Positions 36,361 through 45,335 of a DNA stretch of 64,000 nucleotides are shown piece after piece. The notes under the pieces were generated by a model. That model was given only the letters and a program-made list of their open reading frames with translations, had not been told where the DNA came from and did not search any database. The number at the start of each line of letters is the position of its first letter. Positions within the stretch are counted from its first letter, which is position 1. The DNA is taken from contig NZ_AXAC01000003.1 of assembly GCF_000472665.1 (NCBI RefSeq), forward strand, positions 132,836 through 196,835, given 5' to 3'. This DNA comes from Acetobacterium malicum subsp. dehalogenans DSM 11527 (lineage in GTDB: Bacteria > Bacillota > Clostridia > Eubacteriales > Eubacteriaceae). The position numbers were made by a program, and so were the translations under genes.

Positions 36361-36582
36361 TTAAACCGGGATGATCAGGTTGGTTTCCTGTTTGAAGACT
36401 TCTTCCATTACCGGCTGCTGCAGCCCGGCAATGATCACCGCAACGTCATAAATGTCCTGGTCGGTGGCGCTGGCCCGAACATCGCCGTAGGTGCGGGTGG
36501 TGATTTTTTCCTTGCCGTCAACCATCCCGTGGTTGGAGCGGATCTGAATCTTCTGTTCGATAAAATCAGTGGTTACTGCCAT
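36361..36582 (-). CDS. DUF1659 family protein
   Basis: 73 residues, AGGAGG upstream of the ATG. It contains EQKIQIRSNHGMVDGKEKITTRTYGDVR, the typical DUF1659 pattern. It is the partner of DUF2922 in many Firmicutes; function is unknown. It is the first gene of the minus-strand cassette DUF1659-DUF2922-peptidase-holin, interrupted between members by A11 and A10. Confidence 0.85.
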   Translation of the reverse strand: MAVTTDFIEQKIQIRSNHGMVDGKEKITTRTYGDVRASATDQDIYDVAVIIAGLQQPVMEEVFKQETNLIIPV

Positions 36583-36751
36583 TGGTGTTCCTCCTTTCCT
36601 CGTCTTGATACCAGTCTAACATGGTGGCGGGATGGCTTTAAATGGCGTATTGCCAGAGGACTGAAAGTAATTTTTTTCATTCATCAAAATGATTTTATCG
36701 TTATCTCATCCGTCTATTCCGACATGTACTGAAAATACTCATCGTTTATCG

Positions 36752-36780
36752 TTGACTTAAGTGATTTTTTCACATAAAAT
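36752..36780 (+). promoter_or_regulatory. Promoter of the AAA15-RloB pair
   Basis: TTGACT (36752-36757) and TAAAAT (36775-36780) are spaced 17 bases apart, 36 bases before the GTG start of the ATPase gene. Confidence 0.75.
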
Positions 36781-36815
36781 GACAATACTAATAATAATCA
36801 ACAGGAGGTGCTATC

Positions 36816-38228
36816 GTGCTTATTCGATTTAATGTAAAGAATTTTTTATCCTTTTCAACTAGAGATGACAGCCAGGCGCAGGAGTTTTCAATGATCGCTG
36901 GAAAGGTCAGAAATAAAAAGAATCATCTTTATGATGATGGAAAGTTAAAATTACTCAAGTTTGCTGCTGTCTATGGTGCCAATGCATCGGGAAAATCAAA
37001 CTTAATCAAAGCCATCGACTTTATGAAAAATACTATTTTGACTGGTTTGCCTAAAGGTCATACCGAACAATACTGTAAAGTTGACCCCATCAATCGCGAT
37101 AAGGCAAGCTATTTTGAACTGGAACTGCTGCTTAATGACCGCTACTATGCCTATGGATTTGAAGTTATCTTGAATAAAAGCCAGTTTGTTGCCGAATGGT
37201 TAGTAGCGTTGACTCCTGACGGAAATGAAAAAATCGTGTTTACACGAGAGATCCGAACGGGCGTATTTGACGCTGGCGAAATCTTTAAAGATAAGCAGTT
37301 TAAGGAAAAATTGAATCTATATGCAGATGACATAAAAAATGATGAATCTGCACTGCTGCTATCAGTTATGAATCAGTATAAAAAAAATCTGTATTCGGTT
37401 CATCAGGAAGCGCTATTATTCAAAAATATTTATGAGTGGTTTTTGCTCTGTCTGGATATTAATTATCCCGACAGTCCCATCTCAAACTATTCGTATATGG
37501 CAAATAGTGCCAATATTGATGAAGTCTGCCGGATGATATCGGCTTTTGGAACCGGGATCACCAGCTATCAGGTTGTCCCTGTCCCGGTTGAAAAAATAGT
37601 CAGTAAACTTCCCAAATTCATCGTGGAGGATATTTCTGATAAACTTGAACAGGCAACATCGAAGAACCGGATCAGTCTATCGGAGCCGCCCAAGCCTGAA
37701 GACGCAACTGATCGAAAATTCTCTTTTATCATGCGCAGCAAGGAAGACTTTTTTATTCTTGAAAGCGATCAGGATGGCCAGCTCATCGGTAAGACCATCC
37801 AGTTTTCCCATGGTGAGAAGAATGTCTTGTTCAATTTAAATGAGGAATCAGACGGCACCATCCGCATTTTGGATTTAATAGAAGTATTAATCAATACAAC
37901 TGCCAACAAGGTTTATCTAATCGATGAATTAGATCGATGTTTGCATCCCAGTTTGAGTTATAAGTTTGTTGAAACATTTTTACAGTTTGCTGCTCAACGT
38001 AACATCCAGTTAATTGTAACAACCCACGAATCCCGACTAATGGATTTTGATTTGCTGCGCCGGGATGAAATCTGGTTTGCCAATAAAGATAAATCCGGTC
38101 AAAGTGACATCTATTCTTTGGAAGAGTATAATTCCCGATTTGACCAGAAAATTGATAAAGCCTATCTGGAAGGGCGCTATCGCGGCGTTCCTATTTTCAG
38201 TACGGTGTTCCCCATCGAAGCGGTATAG
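36816..38228 (+). CDS. AAA15-family ATPase, RloA/AbiLi-like
   Basis: 470 residues, GTG start after AGGAGGTG. RFNVKNFLSFSTRDDSQAQ opens the fold, Walker A is YGANASGKSNLIKAIDFM, the ABC-like signature region FSHGEKNVLFNL is near 330, Walker B is VYLIDELDRCLHPSL, and the switch histidine is TTHESRLMD. This is the COG1106 ATPase found with RloB in abortive phage defence (AbiL-type pairs). RloB starts four bases after its stop, so the pair is one unit. Its base composition is AT-richer than the flanking phage genes, and it lies on the opposite strand, which points to separate acquisition. Confidence 0.85.
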   Translation: MLIRFNVKNFLSFSTRDDSQAQEFSMIAGKVRNKKNHLYDDGKLKLLKFAAVYGANASGKSNLIKAIDFMKNTILTGLPKGHTEQYCKVDPINRDKASYFELELLLNDRYYAYGFEVILNKSQFVAEWLVALTPDGNEKIVFTREIRTGVFDAGEIFKDKQFKEKLNLYADDIKNDESALLLSVMNQYKKNLYSVHQEALLFKNIYEWFLLCLDINYPDSPISNYSYMANSANIDEVCRMISAFGTGITSYQVVPVPVEKIVSKLPKFIVEDISDKLEQATSKNRISLSEPPKPEDATDRKFSFIMRSKEDFFILESDQDGQLIGKTIQFSHGEKNVLFNLNEESDGTIRILDLIEVLINTTANKVYLIDELDRCLHPSLSYKFVETFLQFAAQRNIQLIVTTHESRLMDFDLLRRDEIWFANKDKSGQSDIYSLEEYNSRFDQKIDKAYLEGRYRGVPIFSTVFPIEAV

Positions 38229-38232
38229 TGCG

Positions 38233-39174
38233 ATGCGGGTGAAAAAAATATTTGGAGTCAGATCGGTTACCAAGGCCGAAAGCGAACCCCGTAAAAAGTA
38301 TTTTTTGGTTTATGAAGGTGAAAAAACTGAACTGCTTTATTTTGATGCGGTGAATGATATGCGACAAGAAATAAGCCTTAATCCGCTGATTGAGCTAACC
38401 CCATTGATCAGAAGTTATAGTGAATCTGGATGGAGCAATCCCAAACAAATTCTTGATCGCGTTATTCAGAATGTCACTGAAGGACAAACCGGTGACATAA
38501 CCTATGGCACCTTAATTGATCGGGTGATTGATTATTTGCTTGAAAAAGAAATCATCAGCAAAACCCTTCAGGCTAAAAACATTGCGAGCATCCTTGAATG
38601 GTATTGTGCCGAAGAGAATAAAACCAGGCGTGATCTCGTCACTAATTTAGAGCAAACATCCGCGATCATCGCAGGCTTTTTGGATAAGGCTTCGTGTATC
38701 GCAACAATTTCAGAGAACATCTCAGACATTATCAAAAGCCAGGCGATAACCTATGCGGAGGATTTTGACAAAATCTGTTTGATTGTTGACCGGGATCGGG
38801 AGAGTTTTATCTGCAAGTTGGATAATGATCAGTATAACTATGTGCTTGAAACATGTAAAAAAAAGAAAATGGGATTTTACGTTACAAATCCCTGTTTTGA
38901 ATTTTGGCTTTTACTTCATTTCGATCAGGTATTGAATCTTGATAAAACCCGGTTATTAAATAATCCGAAGGTTTCCAGCAGGCGTCGCTACGCTGAGCAT
39001 GAGTTGAACAAACTAATGCCGGGTTTTCAAAAATCATCCTATGATGCCCATCTGCTCGTGCAGAAAATCGATACCGCTATTGAAAATGCGCAGCAATTCT
39101 GTGAAGAAATTGAAAAACTGGAGCAGCAAGTTGGCTGTAACCTGGGCAGGCTCATCAAGGAACTGCGCGAGTAG
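38233..39174 (+). CDS. RloB-like protein (TOPRIM-like putative effector)
   Basis: 313 residues from ATG 38233, chosen because it follows the ATPase stop and begins MRVKKIFGVRS, a typical RloB start; an upstream extension overlaps the ATPase heavily. Family marks: YFLVYEGEKTELLYFDAV (acidic residue of a TOPRIM-like fold), DKICLIVDRDRES (metal-binding aspartates), and NPCFEFWLLLHFDQV. The family (PF13707 type) is about 200 residues; an insertion of roughly 100 residues (~50-165) makes this one long. A nuclease role in defence is inferred, triggered by the ATPase partner. Confidence 0.8.
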   Translation: MRVKKIFGVRSVTKAESEPRKKYFLVYEGEKTELLYFDAVNDMRQEISLNPLIELTPLIRSYSESGWSNPKQILDRVIQNVTEGQTGDITYGTLIDRVIDYLLEKEIISKTLQAKNIASILEWYCAEENKTRRDLVTNLEQTSAIIAGFLDKASCIATISENISDIIKSQAITYAEDFDKICLIVDRDRESFICKLDNDQYNYVLETCKKKKMGFYVTNPCFEFWLLLHFDQVLNLDKTRLLNNPKVSSRRRYAEHELNKLMPGFQKSSYDAHLLVQKIDTAIENAQQFCEEIEKLEQQVGCNLGRLIKELRE

Positions 39175-39190
39175 CAATAACCCGCGCTTC

Positions 39191-39589
39191 TCAGCCGTTA
39201 CCAGTGCTGATTGGCAACAGTTCCGCCCCCGTCCCCAGCCCCCGGGCATGGAGCCGATAAACCCAGCGGAGATCGTAGCCCATCGCCGCGGCGATGGCCG
39301 TAAAGGGTTCGTCGCCAAGGTAGCGGCGGGTCAGGATTTCCTGGATCTGCGGATTAGCCTGGCTGTCAATGGCTGCGATCAGCGCCTGATTGAGGGTTTC
39401 CAGATTGGCACTGTCCCGGGCGATGGCGGCCTGCAGGGCGCGGAGCTGTTGGCGACTGCGGTGGCCACTGGCCGGGCTGGCCCGGTCGATCAGCGCCAGT
39501 TGTTTCTGGGTGTGGCGCAGATACTGGGTGTTGCGCCAGAGCTGGGCCTGCAGCCGGGTGATGGCGGCTTTGGTGGTTTTAATGGACAT
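39191..39589 (-). CDS. Phage-type sigma-like helix-turn-helix protein
   Basis: 132 residues. Residues 1-80 are helical and coiled-coil-like (RLQAQLWRNTQYLRHTQKQLALID). Residues 85-125 form a region-4-like HTH (IQEILTRRYLGDEPFTAIAAAMGYDLRWVYRLHARGL). Such proteins (ArpU or DUF1492-like) control late phage genes. It is downstream of the primase on the same strand, which suits a phage replication/regulation module. Family name uncertain, HTH fairly clear. Confidence 0.65.
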   Translation of the reverse strand: MSIKTTKAAITRLQAQLWRNTQYLRHTQKQLALIDRASPASGHRSRQQLRALQAAIARDSANLETLNQALIAAIDSQANPQIQEILTRRYLGDEPFTAIAAAMGYDLRWVYRLHARGLGTGAELLPISTGNG

Positions 39590-39825
39590 CGGGTCCTCCT
39601 TTTATCGAATTAGAAACAAAACACGTGTTTGCGAAGGGGTCGAAGGGGTTTATCGCTGTTTTTTTGTATATCGTGATTAAAGAATTCTAATCACAGGTTT
39701 TCGCCAAAAGAGAAAAAAAGGCTTCGATGCCTTCGAATGGCTTATTACTGGCGTTTGACCCCTTCGCAATGGCTTCGCAATACCTTCGCAAATAACGACA
39801 ACCGCTTCGCATTTTGGGTGAAAGA

Positions 39826-42159
39826 TCAAATACAGTCATAAATTTCGGTCTCAGCCAAGCTGATTCCCTTGTAGAGTTTCCGTCGTGAACGAGAATCAAG
39901 ATATTTTTCCAGACCCGTCACCTCCGCCTCCAACTCCACCCCAAACCGCTTCTGGCTCACCGGCTTCAGCCCGCTGTCCCGGCAGTACTCGGTGTAGGCG
40001 TAATAAATCTGGGTCGACGAGACCTGGGCAGCAGCATCGACCACGCACAGCTCCGCTACAAACGACAGCACCGAGCTGCCATCAATGCGGTAGCGGTTCA
40101 GGGCGGCGTGGCTGTCCGGGGATTCGCTGAAGCGGTAGCCGTTAGCCATCAGTCGGGTCAGTCCCGCCAGGGCCCAGTTGAAAATCCCCGGCGCTTCGGC
40201 GATAAAGCGTTCCTTTAATTTGGGGTCCCGCAGTTGTGCCGGTCGGGCCGGCCGAAAGGGCACAATCACCAGCCGCCGGTAGAAGGCGGCACTGCGATCG
40301 CCGAGGTTTTTGGGAATCGCGTTGCAGGAAAAGACCAGCCGGGCCGTCGCGACAAAGGCAAAGGGATCGCGGTTCTTGCGCTCGGCGGTGATCCGGTCCT
40401 CCCCGGTGATGCTTTTAAACAGGCCGTTGTCGGCAATGTTTTGAGACGGCAGATCGGCAAAAATATTGGCCAGCTTGCCGACCAGCTCGGCGGTTTTAAA
40501 ACGGTCATCAAGACTCTGCCAGGGCACGTTGGAGACATTACCCCGGCCCAGCAACAGATCCTGAGCCACCCACAACAGCGTCGATTTCCCGGCGCCGCCT
40601 TCCCCTACCAGCACAAAGGCCTTCTGGGCACAGGTTTCGGGGATCAGCAGATAACCGAACAGCTCCTGCACCAGCTGCTCGGTGGCCGGGTCCAGGCACT
40701 GCCCGAGAAAAGCCATAAACCCCGGGGCCGTGGCGTCAGGATCATAATTGGTAGCAATCTGAATCGTTGACAGATAGCCGCGATCGTGCGGGCTGAGGGC
40801 CCCGGTCCGTAAATCGTAGAGGCCGTTTTTAAGATTGATCCAGTGGCAGCAGGCATTGAGCTTATCCAGCGACCGCGAAATCAGCAGCGTCAGCTGCCCC
40901 AGAACGTCCCTGATCTGGGCCATCGTGACATGATCGACCCGGAGCTGCTTGCGGATCAGCCGCTTGACGTGGTTTTCATCGACCATCGTGTAGACCCCGC
41001 CAATAAACTGATAATAGGCTTCCCCGGCATAGATCAGCGGTTTGTCACGGCTCAGATAATCGGCCAGGACCCCCGGCTTGAGCCGCAGACCGCGGGGCTG
41101 CTGCTGGTACCAGGGTGGCAGCGGCGGCTTCCCCAGATGCTGGGGGCATTTGGCCGGACAGCTGCCCAGCCGCGGACAGCCAAAGCCCCAGTCCCGGATC
41201 GTCTGACAGGTGATCGGGCCGGTGCCGGCATTCCCGGCCTGAGCGATTTTGGCAGCAGTTGCGGCCGGATCATAGCGGGGATCGGGTTGCGACAACTGAT
41301 GGATCAGCGCCGCGCCGCCCCGGGTACCGGCCAGATTGGTGATCATTGCGTACCACAGCGGCTCCCGCAGATTGACGGCGTGGTCGCGGCAGTAGCCGAT
41401 AAAGTCACAGTTTTTCATAATTAACTGGCTGTCCCGCTCCGACAGTTCCGTCTCGGCCGCTGGGGCCGAAATCGCGGCCGCGCCCGGGCCGCTCGCTTCG
41501 TCAGGCTGCCGCTTTGCCAGAGCAGCCGCCAGTTCCGCCTGAGTATAGCGCCGCCCCGGCTCAAACAGCAGACAGACCACCGCCAGCGGCTCGGCCTTGT
41601 GGTGGTCAAAGCCCGGCAACCGCATCACCCGGCTGGGATTGGCAATCACCGGATCGCCACCGAAGTGGGCCGCCAGTTGTTTCTGGACGGCGCGGAAATT
41701 AGCCAGGTGGGGGTCGGTGCTTTGATCTGAGGCTTTCATCAGCCAATAGCCATGCAACGACTTCCGGGTCCGCACCACAATTGACGGCGGCAGCGGAAAG
41801 GCCATCAGATTATCCCACTGGGTCGCCAGCGGCAACCCATCGGCCTCGACAAAATGAGCCGTGACCCGGGTGATCTCGGCGTCCTTATGGCCGCCACCAT
41901 TGACCACAAAAAAGACCCCCCGCCGCTCACTCTGATTAACCCGCCCAAGCTCCGTAAGCAGCCTGGCCAGGCCGTCGCCATCCGCTACCGTATAATTCTG
42001 GCCCGACCCGCGACCCTGATCACAAAAGGTCCGCAACCCATAAGACCCCGGCCCAAACGCCGCCAGAAACGCCGCCGGAGTGATGGCCAGCGGCGTGACG
42101 GCAGCCAGGGCCGGGAAATTTTTATCAAGATTATTTTCAAAATCGTTATTATTTTTCAT
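39826..42159 (-). CDS. Phage primase-helicase (archaeo-eukaryotic primase plus D5/SF3 helicase)
   Basis: 777 residues. The N-terminal ~1-210 looks like an AEP/RepB-type primase (AHFVEADGLPLATQ, SLHGYWLMKASDQ). A central Cys-rich stretch CPRLGSCPAKCPQHLG could bind zinc. D5_N and an SF3 helicase follow with Walker A GEGGAGKSTLL and Walker B-like NIFADLPSQ, then a D5-type C-terminus (FRPARPAQLRDPKLKERF). It primes and unwinds DNA in phage or plasmid replication. It lies downstream of a family A DNA polymerase on the same strand. An open frame shifted by one at its 3' end (to 39687) continues with similar character. Confidence 0.9.
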   Translation of the reverse strand: MKNNNDFENNLDKNFPALAAVTPLAITPAAFLAAFGPGSYGLRTFCDQGRGSGQNYTVADGDGLARLLTELGRVNQSERRGVFFVVNGGGHKDAEITRVTAHFVEADGLPLATQWDNLMAFPLPPSIVVRTRKSLHGYWLMKASDQSTDPHLANFRAVQKQLAAHFGGDPVIANPSRVMRLPGFDHHKAEPLAVVCLLFEPGRRYTQAELAAALAKRQPDEASGPGAAAISAPAAETELSERDSQLIMKNCDFIGYCRDHAVNLREPLWYAMITNLAGTRGGAALIHQLSQPDPRYDPAATAAKIAQAGNAGTGPITCQTIRDWGFGCPRLGSCPAKCPQHLGKPPLPPWYQQQPRGLRLKPGVLADYLSRDKPLIYAGEAYYQFIGGVYTMVDENHVKRLIRKQLRVDHVTMAQIRDVLGQLTLLISRSLDKLNACCHWINLKNGLYDLRTGALSPHDRGYLSTIQIATNYDPDATAPGFMAFLGQCLDPATEQLVQELFGYLLIPETCAQKAFVLVGEGGAGKSTLLWVAQDLLLGRGNVSNVPWQSLDDRFKTAELVGKLANIFADLPSQNIADNGLFKSITGEDRITAERKNRDPFAFVATARLVFSCNAIPKNLGDRSAAFYRRLVIVPFRPARPAQLRDPKLKERFIAEAPGIFNWALAGLTRLMANGYRFSESPDSHAALNRYRIDGSSVLSFVAELCVVDAAAQVSSTQIYYAYTEYCRDSGLKPVSQKRFGVELEAEVTGLEKYLDSRSRRKLYKGISLAETEIYDCI

Positions 42160-42199
42160 CGCTTTTCTCCAAGTTCATATTATTCAGGGCCCCGTAACA

Positions 42200-42480
42200 A
42201 TCCCCCATTCAGGGGCCGACCACGCCTACCGTAATTAGGCCCGTCGTTTCGTGAGGCAACAACCCCATACCAGCGCCAGCCAGTACCGACAATTGTTACA
42301 TCTGGCCGAAACTATACCATCATTCCGGGCCCAACAACAACCCTCAATTCAGGGGCCGACATTTATCACATCATGTTGTCCGCATCGGAGCGAACAGGTC
42401 ATCGACCTGTCCGATTCCGCGGCGAACAACAGATTGATAAATGATCGGGCCCGACCACGCCTACCGTAAGTGGGCCCGAC
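42200..42480 (-). repeat. Family A element, copy A12, with compensated arm changes and nested direct repeats
   Basis: An outer remnant GTACCGACAATTGTTACATC starts at 42283 and then breaks off. A complete second version spans 42352-42452 with arms GGCCGACATTTATCACATC and GATTGATAAATGATCGGGCC. GACCACGCCTACCGTAA occurs at 42218-42234 and 42453-42469. ATTCAGGGGCCGAC occurs near 42207 and 42347. The copy lies between polymerase and primase genes. Confidence 0.8.
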
Positions 42481-42489
42481 CACTACCTG

Positions 42490-44469
42490 CTACTCGGCCC
42501 CGGCCCACGCCCCCATCGTCCCATAGCGCTGCCCGACCGTGACCTCCACGGCCAGCGGCACATCAAAGGCCGGCCAGGGCGGCGCCGCCATGACGGCTAC
42601 AAGCCAGGGGATGGCTGCCCCCAACTGCGCTGTTTCGACCTCAAAGACAATCTCATCGTGAACCGTCAGCAGCGGGCAGATAAACGGCCGGGCCGTCAGT
42701 CCCGCCTCCAGCCGGACCATCGCCAGCTTTAAAATATCCGCCGCCGTGCCCTGGATCGGGTGATTCAGCGCGGCCCGTTCAAAATGGCCCTGGAGCCCCT
42801 CCTCCGGGGCGTTGATGCCCGCCAGACAACGCCGCCGGCCCAGCGCCGTGTCGACCGTCTCGCGATAGCGGGCCGCCGCTTTGACCTGCTCCTGCCACGG
42901 GCCCAGCTCCGGATACGTCCGTTTCAGATTGAAAATCATCGCCTCACAGGCTTCCAGACTGGGGTTCTGGCCAGCCTTAAGGCGCAGAATATCGCGTAGT
43001 CCTTTGGGGTAGAGGCCATAAAAAATCCCGAAGTTGATATTCTTGGCCACCGTCCGGCGGGCCTTATAATCCGGATCGCTGCTGTCCTGGGCCGCGGCCA
43101 GGGTGATCCCGTAAACCGCCGCCGTCGTCACCGCATGGATATCGCCGCCCTCCCGGTAGACCGCCAGCAGGTTGGGGTCCCGGGTAAACCAGGCTCCGAT
43201 CCGCAGTTCGATCTGACTGTAATCCACCGCCACCAAGGTGTAACCCGGCCGGGCGATCAGATAATCGCGGACATTGACGCCATACAGCGGCCCCGCCGGC
43301 AGGTTCTGACAATTGGGATGGGCACTGGTAAAACGCCCGGTTTCAGCGCCCAGCTGAAAAAACTGGGTGTGGATCGCCCCGGTAACGGGATTGATTTTAG
43401 CGGCCAGGCCAAGCAGATAGGTTTTGTGCAGCTTGGCCAGACCGCGATAGGCGGAAATCGCCTCCAGATAGGGCAATTGTTCCGGAGCATGGTCGCGGCA
43501 GTAGTCCCGCAGCCCGAGAATCGCCGCGGCGTCCACCGATGGCTTGCCGGTGTCGGTCTGTTTTAACACCGGCAACCCCAGATCGGCAAACAGATAGGCC
43601 TTGAGATCGTTGGTGGCGGCGTTTTTGCCGACCTGCACCGGGCGCCGACCCATCGTTTCCAGCTGGTTCAGGTAACGGCCCAGTTGTGCTTCCGCCGCGG
43701 CCGCGGCCGCCGTCAGCCCGGGCCGATCAACCAAAAAGCCGCGCTGCTCCATCCGCGCCGTAAACAGCGCCACCGGGCTTTCGATGGCATGTACCAGGCG
43801 CTGATGGGCGGGGATATGGCTTTGAAACCAGTCGTTTTCCAGCTGGTAGCAGCGCCACGCCAGCTCGGCATCACGACCGGCATAGGCGATGGTGGCCGGG
43901 TCGCGCGGATCCAGATCCGCAAAGCTCCCGACCCCGACGACCGCGATAAAGCCCGGCAGCGTCAGCCCCAACCAGTCCCGGGCCAGGGTTTTTAAGCCGA
44001 CATCGGCCAGCCGCCGGAAGTGGCCTTCTTCTTTGTACATCAGCAGCGCCCCGGCCATCGTGTCATACACCGGCGGCACCAGCGTAATCCCCTGGTTCAG
44101 CAGAAACTTGGCCTCAAAACCGAGGTTATGGGCAATTTTGGTGACGGCCGGGTTTTCAAAAACCCGGTGGCGCAGCAGTGCCAGCACCGCCCCAGCGTCG
44201 GCATTAAGTCCGGTGCCAGCGGGATCGTGGTGGCCAAGCGGTATATAGATTGCCTGAAGGCCGTTATTTTCAGTCCCGGTGGGAGCAACCGCCAGTGATA
44301 TCCCAACAATCGTCCCCCGATGGGGATCCAGTGCCGCTGTCCCGTCGTCTTGCCAGGCCGGCTGGGGGGCGGTTTCAAAATCAAAGGCCACCACCGTGGC
44401 TCCGGCCAGATACGCGTCCAGTTCGGCCAGCTCGGTGACCAGGCGATACTGTGTTTGTTGATTATTCAT
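42490..44469 (-). CDS. Phage-type family A DNA polymerase with 3'-5' exonuclease
   Basis: 659 residues. The exonuclease domain (~25-200) carries VVAFDFETAPQP. The polymerase domain (~300-650) carries motif A VAVDYSQIELRIGAWF, motif B RRTVAKNINFGIFYGL and motif C LTVHDEIVFEV. It lacks the 5'-3' exonuclease of chromosomal PolA, so it fits a phage replicase. It heads a minus-strand module with the primase-helicase and HTH genes. No integrase, terminase or capsid genes are in the window, so the module is either a remnant or domesticated. Confidence 0.9.
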   Translation of the reverse strand: MNNQQTQYRLVTELAELDAYLAGATVVAFDFETAPQPAWQDDGTAALDPHRGTIVGISLAVAPTGTENNGLQAIYIPLGHHDPAGTGLNADAGAVLALLRHRVFENPAVTKIAHNLGFEAKFLLNQGITLVPPVYDTMAGALLMYKEEGHFRRLADVGLKTLARDWLGLTLPGFIAVVGVGSFADLDPRDPATIAYAGRDAELAWRCYQLENDWFQSHIPAHQRLVHAIESPVALFTARMEQRGFLVDRPGLTAAAAAAEAQLGRYLNQLETMGRRPVQVGKNAATNDLKAYLFADLGLPVLKQTDTGKPSVDAAAILGLRDYCRDHAPEQLPYLEAISAYRGLAKLHKTYLLGLAAKINPVTGAIHTQFFQLGAETGRFTSAHPNCQNLPAGPLYGVNVRDYLIARPGYTLVAVDYSQIELRIGAWFTRDPNLLAVYREGGDIHAVTTAAVYGITLAAAQDSSDPDYKARRTVAKNINFGIFYGLYPKGLRDILRLKAGQNPSLEACEAMIFNLKRTYPELGPWQEQVKAAARYRETVDTALGRRRCLAGINAPEEGLQGHFERAALNHPIQGTAADILKLAMVRLEAGLTARPFICPLLTVHDEIVFEVETAQLGAAIPWLVAVMAAPPWPAFDVPLAVEVTVGQRYGTMGAWAGAE

Positions 44470-44876
44470 ATTTTTACCTCTTTCTCGTTAAATTAACTGA
44501 ACAATTTTGACAAAAAAAACCGAATGAAGTTAATGCCTGCAGCAGCAGGTTAATTAACGACATTCGGTAGGTCAGTGGCACAATAACGGCCCTATTTAAC
44601 TCGAAATGTGGTTACATTCGATTCTATTTGTATGCCCTGGCCGACTGGCGGCCAGAGTGCGATCTTTCAATATTATTCACTGATCTTAGAACAAGTCTGT
44701 GAATGCTCTTATCATATAAAAAACTTCTTACGTATATAAACTTCTCGCCTATAAAAATTCTACTCTAGATAAACTAAACACGGCTGATTCCTGAGCCTTC
44801 AGGCGGTTCTCAGCATTTTTCTCAGTGCCTGATGACACCGTTTTATGATTGTCGCAGCGACAATTTTTCTAAACGT
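44470..44876. other. Upstream region of the polymerase, with a long inverted repeat
   Basis: 407 bases without a gene. At 44518-44573 a long imperfect palindrome is built from CCGAATG / CATTCGG outside and GTTAATGCCTGC / GCAGGTTAATTAAC inside. It lies about 50-100 bases upstream of the polymerase start and could be an operator or a replication site. The remainder is AT-rich without other structure that I could see. Confidence 0.5.
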
Positions 44877-45335
44877 TTAATTTTGTGTTAATTCCGGTTC
44901 GGAATCGTGATTCTCTGACAGCAACACAACCAACTGGCGATTGTCCCGGGAACATTTAAAGCGTAGATCCAGTTTGTTCTCCACAACGGCATCAAACAGG
45001 CGTTGATCACAATTAGGGCAACGAATTTTTTGATGTTGACTGGCAAAATCAAGCAGCTCCGGCGACCCTGACTCAAGAAATGAATGGTGATGATTATCAA
45101 TCCGGACCATCACCACTTTTTTGGCCCGGGCGCATTTGAGGGCGACCATACTGGCACCGTCATGGTGACGATAATCAAACAGGTACCCGACACAATGCTT
45201 CTTCTTCTCGAGATCTGCATACCGGCAGGTCAGCCGGTGGGGACAATCCACCCGCACAAAATCTTTGAAGCACTCCCCCCGCTGTTCCGACGACACATCC
45301 ATTAAGTTTATCCCATCACTAAAAAAAATATCCAA
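44877..45335 (-). CDS. Cysteine-rich hypothetical protein
   Basis: 152 residues, TTG start at 45335 supported by AAAGGAGG six bases upstream; an ATG 33 bases inside has no site. It has a C-x4-C-type N-terminal cluster (GECFKDFVRVDCPHRLTC) and a C-terminal zinc-ribbon-like part (IRCPNCDQRLFDAVVENKLDLRFKCSRD). Metal binding is likely; beyond this no family is recognised. It stands alone between the phage module and the restriction-modification region. Confidence 0.65.
   Translation of the reverse strand: MDIFFSDGINLMDVSSEQRGECFKDFVRVDCPHRLTCRYADLEKKKHCVGYLFDYRHHDGASMVALKCARAKKVVMVRIDNHHHSFLESGSPELLDFASQHQKIRCPNCDQRLFDAVVENKLDLRFKCSRDNRQLVVLLSENHDSEPELTQN

Noticed and set aside
38047-38232. Longer form of the RloB-like protein starting inside the ATPase gene
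   Set aside because: It would overlap the ATPase by about 180 bases; family similarity begins at the ATG at 38233.
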